Source of the DNA: UBA1494_A sp963973975
GTDB taxonomy: Bacteria; Bacteroidota; Bacteroidia; Flavobacteriales_E; Vicingaceae
Direction of reading: 5' to 3'
Length of the DNA stretch: 36,941 nucleotides
Assembly (NCBI GenBank): GCA_963973975.1
Contig: CAXBCF010000026.1
Coordinates: 1-36,941, forward strand
Part shown: positions 9,133 to 17,465 of the stretch, one piece after another
Layout: every line of letters starts with the position of its first letter
How positions within the stretch are numbered: position 1 is the stretch's first letter
The notes under the pieces: generated by a model
Databases searched by the model: none
What the model saw: the letters and a program-made list of their open reading frames with translations, nothing else
Told to the model about the DNA's origin: nothing
Made by a program: the position numbers and the translations under genes

Positions 9133-9891
9133 ATGTCAAACATACCATTGATTATCGCACATCGTGGTGCATCGGGCTTAGCACCCGAAAACACCTTAGC
9201 AGCTTTTACAAAAGCAATTGAAATAGGTGTTGATCGAATTGAAATGGATTTAAGACAAACAATCGATGGAGAAGTTGTTGTTTTACATGATAAAACAATT
9301 AATCGCACAACAAATGGTTGGGGAAGTATTCGTAAAATCAGTCTCAAAAAAGCCAAACGATATTCTGCTGGATCTTGGTTTCACCACGATTTTAGTTCAG
9401 AAAGAATACCAACTTTTAGAGAAGTTTTAGAACTAGTAGATGGAAAGACAACTCTTTTATTAGAAATTAAAGATGGAAGCCCTTATCACCATGGAATTGA
9501 ACGAAACATTATTCGATTGCTAAACGAATACGATGCCCATGATTGGTGCATTGTGCAATCGTTTAACGATAGAATTCTCAATAATTTTAGGGCTTTACCC
9601 GATTTGCACAGCGACATTCAAAAACTATTTTCTGCATTTATTCCTGTTGCTCCATTCTATGGTGGTAGTCGATTTAGTTATAAACGCCTTCGCAACTATG
9701 AATTTGCTCAAGAAGTCAATATTAGTTATAAATACGTCAACCCACTAGTTGTTAGAAAAGTACACGAAATGAAAAAAAAAGTAAATGTTTGGACTGTCAA
9801 TCAGCCAGAGAACTTGGTGAAATATATGAAAATGGGTGTCGATGGAATAATAACTGACTATCCGGATCGGCTAAAGGCTATTATCTCATAA
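9133..9891 (+). CDS. Glycerophosphodiester phosphodiesterase
   Basis: Hydrolyses glycerophosphodiesters to glycerol-3-phosphate and an alcohol. The 252-residue protein has the full GDPD signature: HRG at residues 10-12 followed by APENT; the metal-binding pair E-x-D in IEMDLRQT; the second histidine in VVVLHDKTINRTT; LLEIK in mid-protein; and the C-terminal VNVWTVNQPENLVKYMKMGVDGIITDYP. There is no signal peptide, so it is probably cytosolic, as with the UgpQ type. It is transcribed alone, divergent from the MORN gene, and ends 25 nt from the convergent hutH. A TATTTTTA box at 9120-9127 would leave almost no leader, so its promoter is uncertain. Confidence 0.93.
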   Translation: MSNIPLIIAHRGASGLAPENTLAAFTKAIEIGVDRIEMDLRQTIDGEVVVLHDKTINRTTNGWGSIRKISLKKAKRYSAGSWFHHDFSSERIPTFREVLELVDGKTTLLLEIKDGSPYHHGIERNIIRLLNEYDAHDWCIVQSFNDRILNNFRALPDLHSDIQKLFSAFIPVAPFYGGSRFSYKRLRNYEFAQEVNISYKYVNPLVVRKVHEMKKKVNVWTVNQPENLVKYMKMGVDGIITDYPDRLKAIIS

Positions 9892-9916
9892 ACATTTAAG
9901 TCCAATCGATTCCATT

Positions 9917-11407
9917 TTAAAGCTTTTCAGCTTTAATAAATTCTGCACTTTTATTCATCAACGGATACATACTTTGATCTTCAGCCACAAAAGGAACCTG
10001 TGTTCTAAACTCTTTAAATTTGCTGTGAATTTTTGGAGAACTTTTAAAAGCATTAAATTCCAAGGCTTGGCAAGCAGTCAACCACTCTATCCCTATCACT
10101 TTCTCACAATTTTCAACTACCCTAGCTAATTTAGTTGCTGCATTAGCTCCCATGCTTACATGATCTTCTTGTCCGTTGGATGAGTCTATAGAATCTACAG
10201 ATGCTGGGGTAGCCAATTGCTTGTTTTGACTGACTATTGATGCAGCAGTATATTGCACAATCATAAATCCCGAATTCAATCCGGGTTTTGGAGTTAAAAA
10301 TGGCGGTAATCCTCGATTACCACTCAATAGTTTATAAACCCTTCTTTCAGAAATTGCTGCAACTTCAGCCATTGCAATTGCTAAAAAATCGAGCACTAAA
10401 GCCAATGGTTGACCGTGAAAGTTTCCTGCTGAAATGATTTCATCCTCCTCGACAAAAACGGTAGGATTGTCCGTTACAGAATTGATTTCAGTTTCAACTA
10501 CATTTTGAGCGTATGCTATTGCATCTTTTGAAGCACCGTGAACTTGAGGAATACACCTTAAACAATAGGGATCTTGAACAGCTTGCTTTTGCTGATTCAT
10601 AATCTCACTCCCTTCTAAAAATTCAGAAATAGCTTTGGCAGTTGAAATTTGTCCTGAATGAGGGCGAACTTGATGAATTAGAGAATTAAATGGCTCAATT
10701 CTTCCACCATATGAATCGATTGACGCGGCTCCAGAAAAATCGGCCCATTTCATCAAGTGATTTATTCGAATTAATAAATGAGTAGCATAAGCGCTCATAA
10801 ATTGAGTCCCATTCAACAGTGCTAAACCCTCTTTAGATTGTAATTCAATGGAGTCCCAAGCCATTAACTGATTTAGCTCTGAGCTTTTAAGTTCTTTTCC
10901 TTTGTAATTTACTTCCCCTTCACCAAAAAGTGGTAAAGCTAAATGCGCTAAAGGAGCCAAATCGCCTGAAGCTCCCAAACTTCCCTGTTCAAATACAACT
11001 GGCGTTATATCGTGATTAAAAAACTGAATTAATCTTTCAACGGTTTTTAACTGCACTCCAGAATGACCGTAAGAAAGTCCTTGAATTTTCAACAAAAGCA
11101 TCAATTTTACAATTTCAGTCGGCACTTGCTCACCCATTCCACAGGCATGTGAGCGTACTAAATTCAGTTGTAATTGCTTGAGATCTTTTTTAGAAATTTC
11201 AGTATTACACAAAGACCCAAATCCTGTATTAATTCCATAAATCGGTTCTTGAGATTGCGCGATCTTTTTGTCAAGGTAATCACGACAAGCAGTTATTTTC
11301 TGCTTTGCCTCTTCACTTAATTCAAGCTGCTTTTTATTGACAATTATCTCAGAAATATCTGTAATACTTAAAAAATTGGAATTGATAGTGTGAACTGTTT
11401 TGTTCAT
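9917..11407 (-). CDS. hutH: Histidine ammonia-lyase
   Basis: Deaminates L-histidine to trans-urocanate and ammonia, the first step of histidine degradation. The 496-residue length is normal. The MIO cofactor triad Ala146-Ser147-Gly148 sits in GSLGASGDLAPLAH. The conserved YGINTGFG (57-64), GNFHGQPLAL and EDHVSMG motifs are present, so the enzyme should be active. An aromatic ammonia-lyase of other substrate preference (TAL/PAL) is possible: the selectivity position follows the SH pair in LVRSHACGMG (83-92), where His favours histidine or tyrosine. Its ATG overlaps the hisS stop by 4 nt (ATGA). No other hut genes are in the window. Confidence 0.92.
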   Translation of the reverse strand: MNKTVHTINSNFLSITDISEIIVNKKQLELSEEAKQKITACRDYLDKKIAQSQEPIYGINTGFGSLCNTEISKKDLKQLQLNLVRSHACGMGEQVPTEIVKLMLLLKIQGLSYGHSGVQLKTVERLIQFFNHDITPVVFEQGSLGASGDLAPLAHLALPLFGEGEVNYKGKELKSSELNQLMAWDSIELQSKEGLALLNGTQFMSAYATHLLIRINHLMKWADFSGAASIDSYGGRIEPFNSLIHQVRPHSGQISTAKAISEFLEGSEIMNQQKQAVQDPYCLRCIPQVHGASKDAIAYAQNVVETEINSVTDNPTVFVEEDEIISAGNFHGQPLALVLDFLAIAMAEVAAISERRVYKLLSGNRGLPPFLTPKPGLNSGFMIVQYTAASIVSQNKQLATPASVDSIDSSNGQEDHVSMGANAATKLARVVENCEKVIGIEWLTACQALEFNAFKSSPKIHSKFKEFRTQVPFVAEDQSMYPLMNKSAEFIKAEKL

Positions 11408-12765
11408 GCTTTAATTTTTTCTATGATTTGATTCATGCTGAGCTTTTCTTGAGTTCCCTCTTTCATGTTTTTAAAACTAAGTAAGCCTGTTTTCATCTCC
11501 TCTTCTCCGATAATAACCACAAATGGGATTTGCTTTTGATCAGCATATTTAAATTGTTTTTTCAATTTATCAGCTTCAGAATATAATTCTGTTCGAATGC
11601 CATTTGCTCTCGCTTCTTTAATTAAAGGTAGAGCAAAAATCTCTTCAGACTCACCAAAATTCACAAACAACAATTCAGTGCTTTCCGCTAATGTTTTTGG
11701 AAAAAGACTCAATTCTTCCATCACATCATAAATCCGGTCGGCACCAAAAGAGATACCAACACCTGATAAGTTAGCTAAGCCAAAAATACCTGTTAAATCG
11801 GCATAGCGACCACCGCCACAAATACTGCCCATTTTAACTTGATTGGAAACAACTTCAAAAATTGCTCCTGTGTAATAATCCAAGCCCCTTGCTAAAGTCA
11901 AATCAATTGACAGTTTTGCTGTGGATAAAGGCACTTTTTCTATAAACTGTAGTATTTTTTCAAGCTCTTCGATTCCTTGAAGTGCAATTTTAGATACTTG
12001 TAATTTTTCTCTTAATTTACTTAATACTAAATTATTATCTCCCTTTAACTCAAATAAAAATTGAAGCTTATTAATGACTTGTTGATCCAAGCCTTTAGCT
12101 AGCAATTCTTCTTTCACTTTTTTAACACCAATTTTATCCAACTTATCAATAGCTACAGTAATTGGAATAATTTTGTCAGGTTGCTCAATTAGCTCTGCAA
12201 TGCCTGTCAGAATTTTTCGATTATTGATTTTAATTGTAAAGTCCTTTAGTCCTAACTCTCCCAAAACAAGGTCGAACAATTGAATAAATTCAACTTCATG
12301 CAATAAAGATTCAGAGCCTATGCTATCTGCATCACATTGGTAGAACTCTCGATAACGCCCTTTTTGTGGACGATCTGCCCGCCAAACTGGCTGTATTTGA
12401 TAGCGTTTAAATGGAAATGTTAATTCATTTTGATGCTGAACTACGTAGCGCGCAAATGGAACAGTTAAGTCATAGCGAAGAGCTTTGTCAGATATAAGTG
12501 GAGTGAGTGATGTGGACTTTGTAGTTTCATTAATTGAGGTATTGCTTAAATAGTCTCCAGAATTCAATACACTAAAAATCAAACGATCTCCCTCCTCACC
12601 ATACTTACCTGTCAAGGTTTCTCGATTCTCCATTGCAGGAGTTTCAATTTGCTGAAATCCAAAAAGCTGAAAATGTTTTTTAATGGTATCGAAAATAAAA
12701 TTTCGCTTAGCCATCACCTCTGGTGAAAAATCACGCATCCCCTTCGGAATTCCAACTTTAATCAT
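11404..12765 (-). CDS. hisS: Histidyl-tRNA synthetase
   Basis: Class II aminoacyl-tRNA synthetase that charges tRNA-His. I place the start at the ATG at 12765 (453 aa, MIKVGIPKGMRDFSP). An in-frame TTG at 12786 lies inside the inverted repeat and would add only seven residues, so I reject it. Motif 1 region is KGMRDFSPE and motif 2 includes QIQPVWRADRPQKGRYREFYQ. Histidine-specific motifs are seen as LARGLDYYTGAIFE and GSICGGGRYADL. Motif 3 is GVGISFGADRI. A C-terminal anticodon-binding domain follows (about 365-453). The stop overlaps the hutH start by 4 nt. Upstream lies the four-helix-bundle unit, whose left repeat ends 7 nt before this ATG. Confidence 0.95.
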   Translation of the reverse strand: MIKVGIPKGMRDFSPEVMAKRNFIFDTIKKHFQLFGFQQIETPAMENRETLTGKYGEEGDRLIFSVLNSGDYLSNTSINETTKSTSLTPLISDKALRYDLTVPFARYVVQHQNELTFPFKRYQIQPVWRADRPQKGRYREFYQCDADSIGSESLLHEVEFIQLFDLVLGELGLKDFTIKINNRKILTGIAELIEQPDKIIPITVAIDKLDKIGVKKVKEELLAKGLDQQVINKLQFLFELKGDNNLVLSKLREKLQVSKIALQGIEELEKILQFIEKVPLSTAKLSIDLTLARGLDYYTGAIFEVVSNQVKMGSICGGGRYADLTGIFGLANLSGVGISFGADRIYDVMEELSLFPKTLAESTELLFVNFGESEEIFALPLIKEARANGIRTELYSEADKLKKQFKYADQKQIPFVVIIGEEEMKTGLLSFKNMKEGTQEKLSMNQIIEKIKA

Positions 12766-12771
12766 AGTTAT

Positions 12772-12795
12772 AATTTCAAATGTCAAATTTCAAGT
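12772..12795 (+). repeat. Left 24-bp inverted repeat
   Basis: Exact reverse complement of 13268-13291. Each arm itself contains two direct copies of TTGAAATTT (read on the complementary strand) separated by GACA. This arm is 6 nt upstream of the hisS ATG codon. Confidence 0.9.
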
Positions 12796-12835
12796 TTTAA
12801 ACTTTACTTTTTGTAATATACCAACAATTGAATTG

Positions 12836-13210
12836 CTAGTTTTTTGTTTTATTTTCTATTTTTAATCTCATTGTTTTCTGAATTGAGCCCGAAAGCTTAA
12901 TTAACTCATCAATATCTTTTAATAATTCAATTTTATTAATGTCACTGATGAGTCCCAACTCCCCCATTAAGCGAATCCAATAATTAGTCTCTCTTGCTTC
13001 TCGATGTGCAATGGTTATTTTATAATAGAAATCTTTTTCAGAGTGACCTCCAATTGCTTCTTCAACATTAGCACCGATTGATGTTGCAGCTTTTATAAGC
13101 TGTCTACTAATTACATATTCTTTATATTTCTTTTGAACTTCAAAACAAACTCTGGCGACTTTAACTGAAAAAGCAAAACTTTTATCTCGAAGTGGGTTTT
13201 CAGACTTCAT
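12836..13210 (-). CDS. Four-helix-bundle protein (S23 / 23S rRNA intervening-sequence family)
   Basis: 124 residues, all helical, matching the S23/IVS four-helix-bundle family. Diagnostic parts are FAFSVKVARVC near the N-terminus, the conserved ISRQLIKAATSIGANVEEA, and REARETNYWIRLMGELG. The family was first seen in rRNA intervening sequences and is structurally related to the Avd protein of diversity-generating retroelements. Its molecular role is unknown; it may bind nucleic acid through a basic pentameric channel. There is no reverse transcriptase or variable repeat here. A -7 box (13239-13246) precedes the ATG, and 24-bp inverted repeats flank the gene. It interrupts what would otherwise be an ettA-hisS-hutH run. 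Confidence 0.9.
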   Translation of the reverse strand: MKSENPLRDKSFAFSVKVARVCFEVQKKYKEYVISRQLIKAATSIGANVEEAIGGHSEKDFYYKITIAHREARETNYWIRLMGELGLISDINKIELLKDIDELIKLSGSIQKTMRLKIENKTKN

Positions 13211-13238
13211 TATTTCGTCATTAATTATTCTTTTATCT

Positions 13239-13246
13239 CAAATTTA
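13239..13246 (-). promoter_or_regulatory. -7 box of the four-helix-bundle gene
   Basis: The minus strand reads TAAATTTG, an exact match, 28 nt before the ATG at 13210 and inside the inverted-repeat unit, so the unit can be transcribed on its own. Confidence 0.45.
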
Positions 13247-13267
13247 ATTTATTAAATATCATTTCTC

Positions 13268-13291
13268 ACTTGAAATTTGACATTTGAAATT
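13268..13291 (+). repeat. Right 24-bp inverted repeat
   Basis: Exact inverted copy of 12772-12795. It ends 5 nt before the ettA stop codon, so ettA is not disrupted. Confidence 0.9.
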
Positions 13292-13296
13292 TCCAG

Positions 13297-14979
13297 CTAC
13301 TTCACCAATTTTCGATATTTAAACTTCTGAGGTTCATCGCCCAATCGTTTTCTTCTATTTTCTTCATATTCACTAAATCCTCCTTCAAAGAAATAAACTT
13401 GAGCATCTCCTTCGAATGCTAGAATGTGCGTACAAATTCGGTCTAAAAACCAACGATCATGAGAAATCACAACAGCACAGCCTGCGAAGTTTTCAATTCC
13501 CTCTTCTAATGCTCTCAATGTATTTACGTCAATGTCGTTTGTCGGCTCATCCAAAAGCAACACATTGGCCTCCGTTTTTAAAGTCATTGCCAAATGCAAT
13601 CGGTTTCGTTCTCCACCTGAAAGCACACCCACTTTTTTATTTTGGTCTCCCCCATTAAAGTTAAACCGCGAAATATAGGCTCTTGAATTAACAACCTTTC
13701 CTGCAATTTCCATTTGTTCGTTTCCACCTGAAACTACTTCGTAAACTGATTTATTCTGATCCAATTCAGCATGAGCTTGATCGACATATCCTAATTTCAC
13801 AGTTGAACCAACTTTAAACTCTCCTTTATCAGGAGTTTCTTCGCCCATAATCATGCGAAACAAAGTTGTTTTTCCAGCTCCGTTCGGCCCAATGATTCCA
13901 ACGATACCTGCAGGAGGCAATTTGAAATTAAGGTTTTCATACAATAATCGATCATCGTAACCTTTTGCAACATTGATTGCTTCAATTACATCATTACCCA
14001 ACCTAGGTCCATTAGGAATTGGAATTTCCAACTGTTGAATTGCTTCTTTGCCATCCTCACCCAACATTTTCTCATAATTACTCAAACGAGCTTTGGATTT
14101 ACTTCTCTTGGCTTTTGGGTTCATTCTCGACCACTCCAATTCTTTCTCTAAATTTTTTCTTCGCTTGCTTTCTTGTTTTTCCTCCGCTTTTAGTCGCTTT
14201 GACTTTTGCTCCAGCCAAGAAGTGTAATTTCCTTCATAAGGAATACCTTCCCCACGATCTAATTCCAAAATCCAACCGGCGACATTATCAAGGAAGTAAC
14301 GGTCGTGAGTAACGGCAATCACAGTTCCTTTGTATTGTTTTAAATGTTGTTCTAACCAATAAACCGATTCAGCATCCAAGTGGTTTGTAGGCTCATCAAG
14401 TAATAAGATATCTGGCTCTTGCAATAACAATCTACAAAGCGCTACTCTTCTTCGCTCACCACCCGAAAGGTTTGCAACAGAAGCATCCGCATCTGGACAA
14501 CGCAAAGCATCCATTGCTCTGTTCAATTTATTATCCAATTCCCAAGCATCTAAGGCATCAATTTTTTCTTGCAATTTCGCCTGACGGTTCATGAGTTCTT
14601 CCATTTTATTGCCATCTGCCAAAACATCAGGATCAGCAAATTTCTCATTCACTTCCTCATATTCTTTCAAAACAGCAACAGTCTCAGCAGCTCCTTCTTC
14701 TACAATTTCACGTACTGTTTTACTATCGTCCAATTTAGGCTCTTGTGGTAACATGCCCACTGAATAGCCATCAGAAAAAACGACATCCCCTTGGTAGGAT
14801 TCTTCTTCACCAGCAATAATTTTCAATAAAGTGGATTTTCCCGAACCATTTAAACCAATGATTCCAATCTTGGCTCCATAGAAAAAAGAGAGGTAAATGT
14901 TTTTTAGAATGGTTTTCCCTGAAGTAAGTGACTTTGTCACATTTACCATGGAAAAAATTATTTTCTTATCGTCTGACAT
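13297..14979 (-). CDS. ettA: Energy-dependent translational throttle protein EttA (ABC-F)
   Basis: ABC-F ATPase that binds the ribosomal E site and gates translation by energy status. It has 560 residues and no membrane domain. The first nucleotide-binding domain has Walker A GLNGSGKST (42-50), signature LSGGERRRVALCRLLL and Walker B LLLDEPTNHLD. The EttA-type arm and the linker (ELEWSRMNPKAKRSKSKARL) follow. The second domain has GPNGAGKTT, LSGGERNRLHLA and LLLDEPTNDID. The stretches RYFLDNVAGWILELDRGEGIP and SHDRWFLDRI...THIL are close to E. coli EttA, and the C-terminus KFKYRKLVK matches its YKR end. The call is therefore specific rather than just ABC-F. It is divergent from the RimK cluster. 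Confidence 0.95.
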   Translation of the reverse strand: MSDDKKIIFSMVNVTKSLTSGKTILKNIYLSFFYGAKIGIIGLNGSGKSTLLKIIAGEEESYQGDVVFSDGYSVGMLPQEPKLDDSKTVREIVEEGAAETVAVLKEYEEVNEKFADPDVLADGNKMEELMNRQAKLQEKIDALDAWELDNKLNRAMDALRCPDADASVANLSGGERRRVALCRLLLQEPDILLLDEPTNHLDAESVYWLEQHLKQYKGTVIAVTHDRYFLDNVAGWILELDRGEGIPYEGNYTSWLEQKSKRLKAEEKQESKRRKNLEKELEWSRMNPKAKRSKSKARLSNYEKMLGEDGKEAIQQLEIPIPNGPRLGNDVIEAINVAKGYDDRLLYENLNFKLPPAGIVGIIGPNGAGKTTLFRMIMGEETPDKGEFKVGSTVKLGYVDQAHAELDQNKSVYEVVSGGNEQMEIAGKVVNSRAYISRFNFNGGDQNKKVGVLSGGERNRLHLAMTLKTEANVLLLDEPTNDIDVNTLRALEEGIENFAGCAVVISHDRWFLDRICTHILAFEGDAQVYFFEGGFSEYEENRRKRLGDEPQKFKYRKLVK

Positions 14980-15080
14980 ACTATAAATTTTATTTTCGGC
15001 AAATTTGTGAATTAATTAGCTTAATTCTCTGTTAAAGGATGATTAATTCTATTTTTGATTCTTAAAGAAAATAAATCCTT

Positions 15081-15533
15081 TTGAAAAACAAAAAAATTAT
15101 TGTAGGCCGTGTAGAAATTGTTTCATTTCCCGATTTAGGAATCGAGTCAATACCTGCAAAAATTGACACTGGAGCATATTCTACTGCCATTCATGCACAT
15201 AAAATATGGACAGAAGTTATCGATGGTAAAGAGATTCTAAACTTTGAATTACTTGATCCAGACAGCGATCATTACCGAAAAGTAACCATTCAAACCAGTA
15301 ATTTTTACCGCAAAAAAGTAAAAAGTAGTAATGGTAAGATGGAAAAGCGATTTATGATTAAAACAAAGCTAATTTTGTGCGGCAAAAAAAGGGTAACCGA
15401 TTTGAGTTTAACCAACCGTGAAAAAATGAAATATCCGGTATTGGTTGGAAGAAAAGTATTAAAAAAAGGCTTTCTTGTTGACGTTTCCGTTTTCAATCAT
15501 CCTGAAAAATCTAAAAACATTATTCAATCTTAA
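15081..15533 (+). CDS. Retropepsin-like aspartic protease (COG4067 / putative ATP-dependent zinc protease)
   Basis: 150 residues. The motif AKIDTGAYSTAIHA carries the catalytic Asp-Thr-Gly of retropepsin-like aspartyl proteases, followed by a beta-rich fold ending in KYPVLVGRKVLKKGFLVDVS, which is the usual Gly-Arg-x-x-L close of this family. Family entries call it an ATP-dependent zinc protease, but the visible motif is retropepsin-like. It starts at a TTG; the nearest upstream in-frame triplets reach a TAA with no ATG. It is the first of three genes with RimK (42 nt downstream) and an AstE/AspA-like hydrolase. Members next to RimK are thought to act on RimK-made tails; here that is inferred from context. 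Confidence 0.85.
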   Translation: MKNKKIIVGRVEIVSFPDLGIESIPAKIDTGAYSTAIHAHKIWTEVIDGKEILNFELLDPDSDHYRKVTIQTSNFYRKKVKSSNGKMEKRFMIKTKLILCGKKRVTDLSLTNREKMKYPVLVGRKVLKKGFLVDVSVFNHPEKSKNIIQS

Positions 15534-15575
15534 TTGCGAATAGTTATCAATTCATTCATCATTAATTACATTTAA

Positions 15576-16484
15576 ATGAAAATTGCCATTCTCTCTAGAA
15601 ACTCTCACCTCTATTCCACCGAACGACTTGTAAAAACTGGCGAAAAGCTTGGACATGAAATGAGGGTTTTTGATCACACAAAGTGCTACATTGTTAACGA
15701 AAGTCAAGAACCATCTTTGTATTACGGAAATGAAAAGATTGAAGGCTACGATGCAGTTATTCCAAGAATTGGCGCATCAGTTACTTTTTACGGAGCTGCA
15801 ATCATCCGTCAATTTGAAATGCAAAAGATTTTCACTACCGTAAAATCGGTTGCATTAACTCGCTCTAGAGATAAGTTGAGAAGCATCCAAATACTTTCGC
15901 GTGAAAATTTAGGAATCCCAAAAACTGCTTTTGCAAGAAGTCCTAAAGATATTCCCCACCTTATAAGAACAGTTGGTGGCGCACCTTTGATCTTAAAAGT
16001 ATTGGAAGGCACACAAGGCTTGGGTGTGGTATTAGCGGAAACTCAAAAAGCAGCCAAATCGGTAATTGAAGCTTTCATGGGCATGGATAAAAGTATTTTG
16101 GTGCAAGAGTTTATTAAAGAAGCAGGAGGGGCAGATATTAGAGCTTTTGTAATTGATGGAAAAGTTGTTGGAGCAATGAAACGCCAAGGAAAAGAAGGCG
16201 AATTTCGTTCAAACTTACATCGTGGTGGCAGTAGCAGCATGATTAAATTAAAAAGAGGCGAAATTTCAGCTGCAGTGAAAGCGGCAAGTGCAATGGGTCT
16301 TAGTATTGCAGGGGTTGATATGTTGCAATCTGAACGCGGACCATTGATCTTAGAAGTGAATTCATCTCCTGGTTTGGAAGGAATAGAAAAATCTACTGGA
16401 ATTGATATTGCTGGAAAAATAATTCAATACGTAGAAAACAGTGTTGGAATCAAAAATAAATTGAAGGATAAGGTAGGTGTATAA
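15576..16484 (+). CDS. rimK: RimK-type ATP-grasp ligase (glutamate-adding)
   Basis: ATP-dependent carboxylate-amine ligase. E. coli RimK adds glutamates to the C-terminus of ribosomal protein S6 and makes poly-alpha-glutamate. The 302-residue protein has the RimK N-terminal domain (MKIAILSRNSHLYSTERLVK), the SRDKLRSIQILSRENLGIPKT region, the ATP-grasp loop LEGTQGLGVVLAE, AFVIDGKVVGAMKRQ, FRSNLHRGG and the metal-binding LEVNSSPGLEGIEKSTGIDIA. Length and motifs are those of true RimK, not a graspetide ligase. It sits between a retropepsin-like protease and an AstE/AspA-like hydrolase (16 nt downstream) in a probable operon. S6 as substrate is inferred from the family. Confidence 0.93.
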   Translation: MKIAILSRNSHLYSTERLVKTGEKLGHEMRVFDHTKCYIVNESQEPSLYYGNEKIEGYDAVIPRIGASVTFYGAAIIRQFEMQKIFTTVKSVALTRSRDKLRSIQILSRENLGIPKTAFARSPKDIPHLIRTVGGAPLILKVLEGTQGLGVVLAETQKAAKSVIEAFMGMDKSILVQEFIKEAGGADIRAFVIDGKVVGAMKRQGKEGEFRSNLHRGGSSSMIKLKRGEISAAVKAASAMGLSIAGVDMLQSERGPLILEVNSSPGLEGIEKSTGIDIAGKIIQYVENSVGIKNKLKDKVGV

Positions 16485-16500
16485 TTAAATGAACTAGAAT

Positions 16501-17457
16501 TTGAGTAATAAAAGCATTTACATCAACAGTACGGGAGTTAAACCCGGAGAATCAAAGGTAGTTAATTTAAACATTGCCAGATTAATTTCGGGTACCGTAA
16601 TTGACTTGCCCATTTATGTGTTTCGAAGCAAAGTATCGGGACCAATAGTATTATTAAGCGGTGGCTTGCACGGAGATGAAGTCGATGGTGTTGAAATTAT
16701 TCGTAGATTAATCAAAGAAAACACCTTGGTAAATTTAAATCGAGGTACTGTTATCGCTATTCCAGTGATGAACATTTATGGCTTCCTAAATTATTCTCGA
16801 GAAGTCCCCGATGGAAAAGACATCAATCGAAGTTTCCCTGGAAGTATTCACGGATCTTTAGCATCGAGAATGGCACATCACCTTACCCGATCTGTGCTAA
16901 CTGAAATCGATTTTGGAATCGATTTTCACACTGGCGGTGCCAATCGTTATAATTTTCCTCAAATACGCTTTTACGAAAATGATCCAAAAGCAAAAGAAAT
17001 TGCGGGTTTATTCAACGCTCCTATTTCGCTTTCTTCAAATTTGATTGATAAATCACTTAGAAAAGAAGCTTACAAAATGGGGAAAAGCATAGTGGTTTAC
17101 GAAGGCGGTGAATCCATGCGATTTGATCAAAACTCAATCCAACAAGGAATTTTAGGCGCTAAAAAAGTGTTACAGCATTTAGGGATGTTGGATAAAACTA
17201 TTCAGCTAAAAGAAAATCAAAGCATTCATTGCAATACGAGTACTTGGGTGAGAGCAAAAAATTCTGGATTATTGCAATTAAAATGCAATTCCGGTGAACA
17301 GGTGAAGAAAAAACAAGTTTTAGCAATCATCACCGACCCTTTTGGGCAATTTGAAACAAAAATTAAAGCTCCCGATAATGCAGTGATTATCGGTCACAGC
17401 AATGCACCTTTGGTCAATCAGGGAGATGCACTATTTCACCTAGGTAAAATTGACTAA
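16501..17457 (+). CDS. AstE/AspA-type zinc carboxypeptidase-like hydrolase
   Basis: 318 residues of the succinylglutamate desuccinylase/aspartoacylase family (M14-like). Zinc ligands appear in LSGGLHGDEVDG (His and Glu) and in FGIDFHTGG (His). The catalytic Glu is likely in VVYEGGES. The C-terminal domain (about 225-318) is beta-rich and biotinyl-lipoyl-like. The start is a TTG at 16501: the second upstream in-frame codon is a TAG and no ATG follows for more than 90 codons, so the TTG is secure. Being third after RimK and a retropepsin-like protease, it could release or trim glutamyl groups, which is an inference. It ends 8 nt from the convergent gene at 17466. Confidence 0.86.
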   Translation: MSNKSIYINSTGVKPGESKVVNLNIARLISGTVIDLPIYVFRSKVSGPIVLLSGGLHGDEVDGVEIIRRLIKENTLVNLNRGTVIAIPVMNIYGFLNYSREVPDGKDINRSFPGSIHGSLASRMAHHLTRSVLTEIDFGIDFHTGGANRYNFPQIRFYENDPKAKEIAGLFNAPISLSSNLIDKSLRKEAYKMGKSIVVYEGGESMRFDQNSIQQGILGAKKVLQHLGMLDKTIQLKENQSIHCNTSTWVRAKNSGLLQLKCNSGEQVKKKQVLAIITDPFGQFETKIKAPDNAVIIGHSNAPLVNQGDALFHLGKID

Positions 17458-17465
17458 CTAGGATC

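Larger units (their letters stand above)
12772..13291. mobile_element. Inverted-repeat-bounded unit carrying a four-helix-bundle gene
   Basis: A 520-bp segment bounded by perfect 24-bp inverted repeats at 12772-12795 and 13268-13291. It sits in the short gap between the ettA stop (13297) and the hisS start (12765). It contains one gene (12836-13210) with its own -7 box. The organisation resembles the intervening sequences of 23S rRNA genes, which have complementary ends and an S23-type ORF, but here it lies between protein genes. There is no transposase. That it is mobile is inferred from its boundaries and gene content only. Confidence 0.5.

Noticed and set aside
9057..9356. Antisense ORF over the glycerophosphodiesterase gene
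   Set aside because: It overlaps a well-recognised gene and has no promoter or family features.
12766..12786. A hisS start at TTG 12786
   Set aside because: It lies inside the inverted repeat and adds seven residues absent from the family; ATG at 12765 gives the usual N-terminus.
12836..13210. Avd of a diversity-generating retroelement
   Set aside because: No reverse transcriptase or template/variable repeat pair exists in the window; only the fold family is shared.
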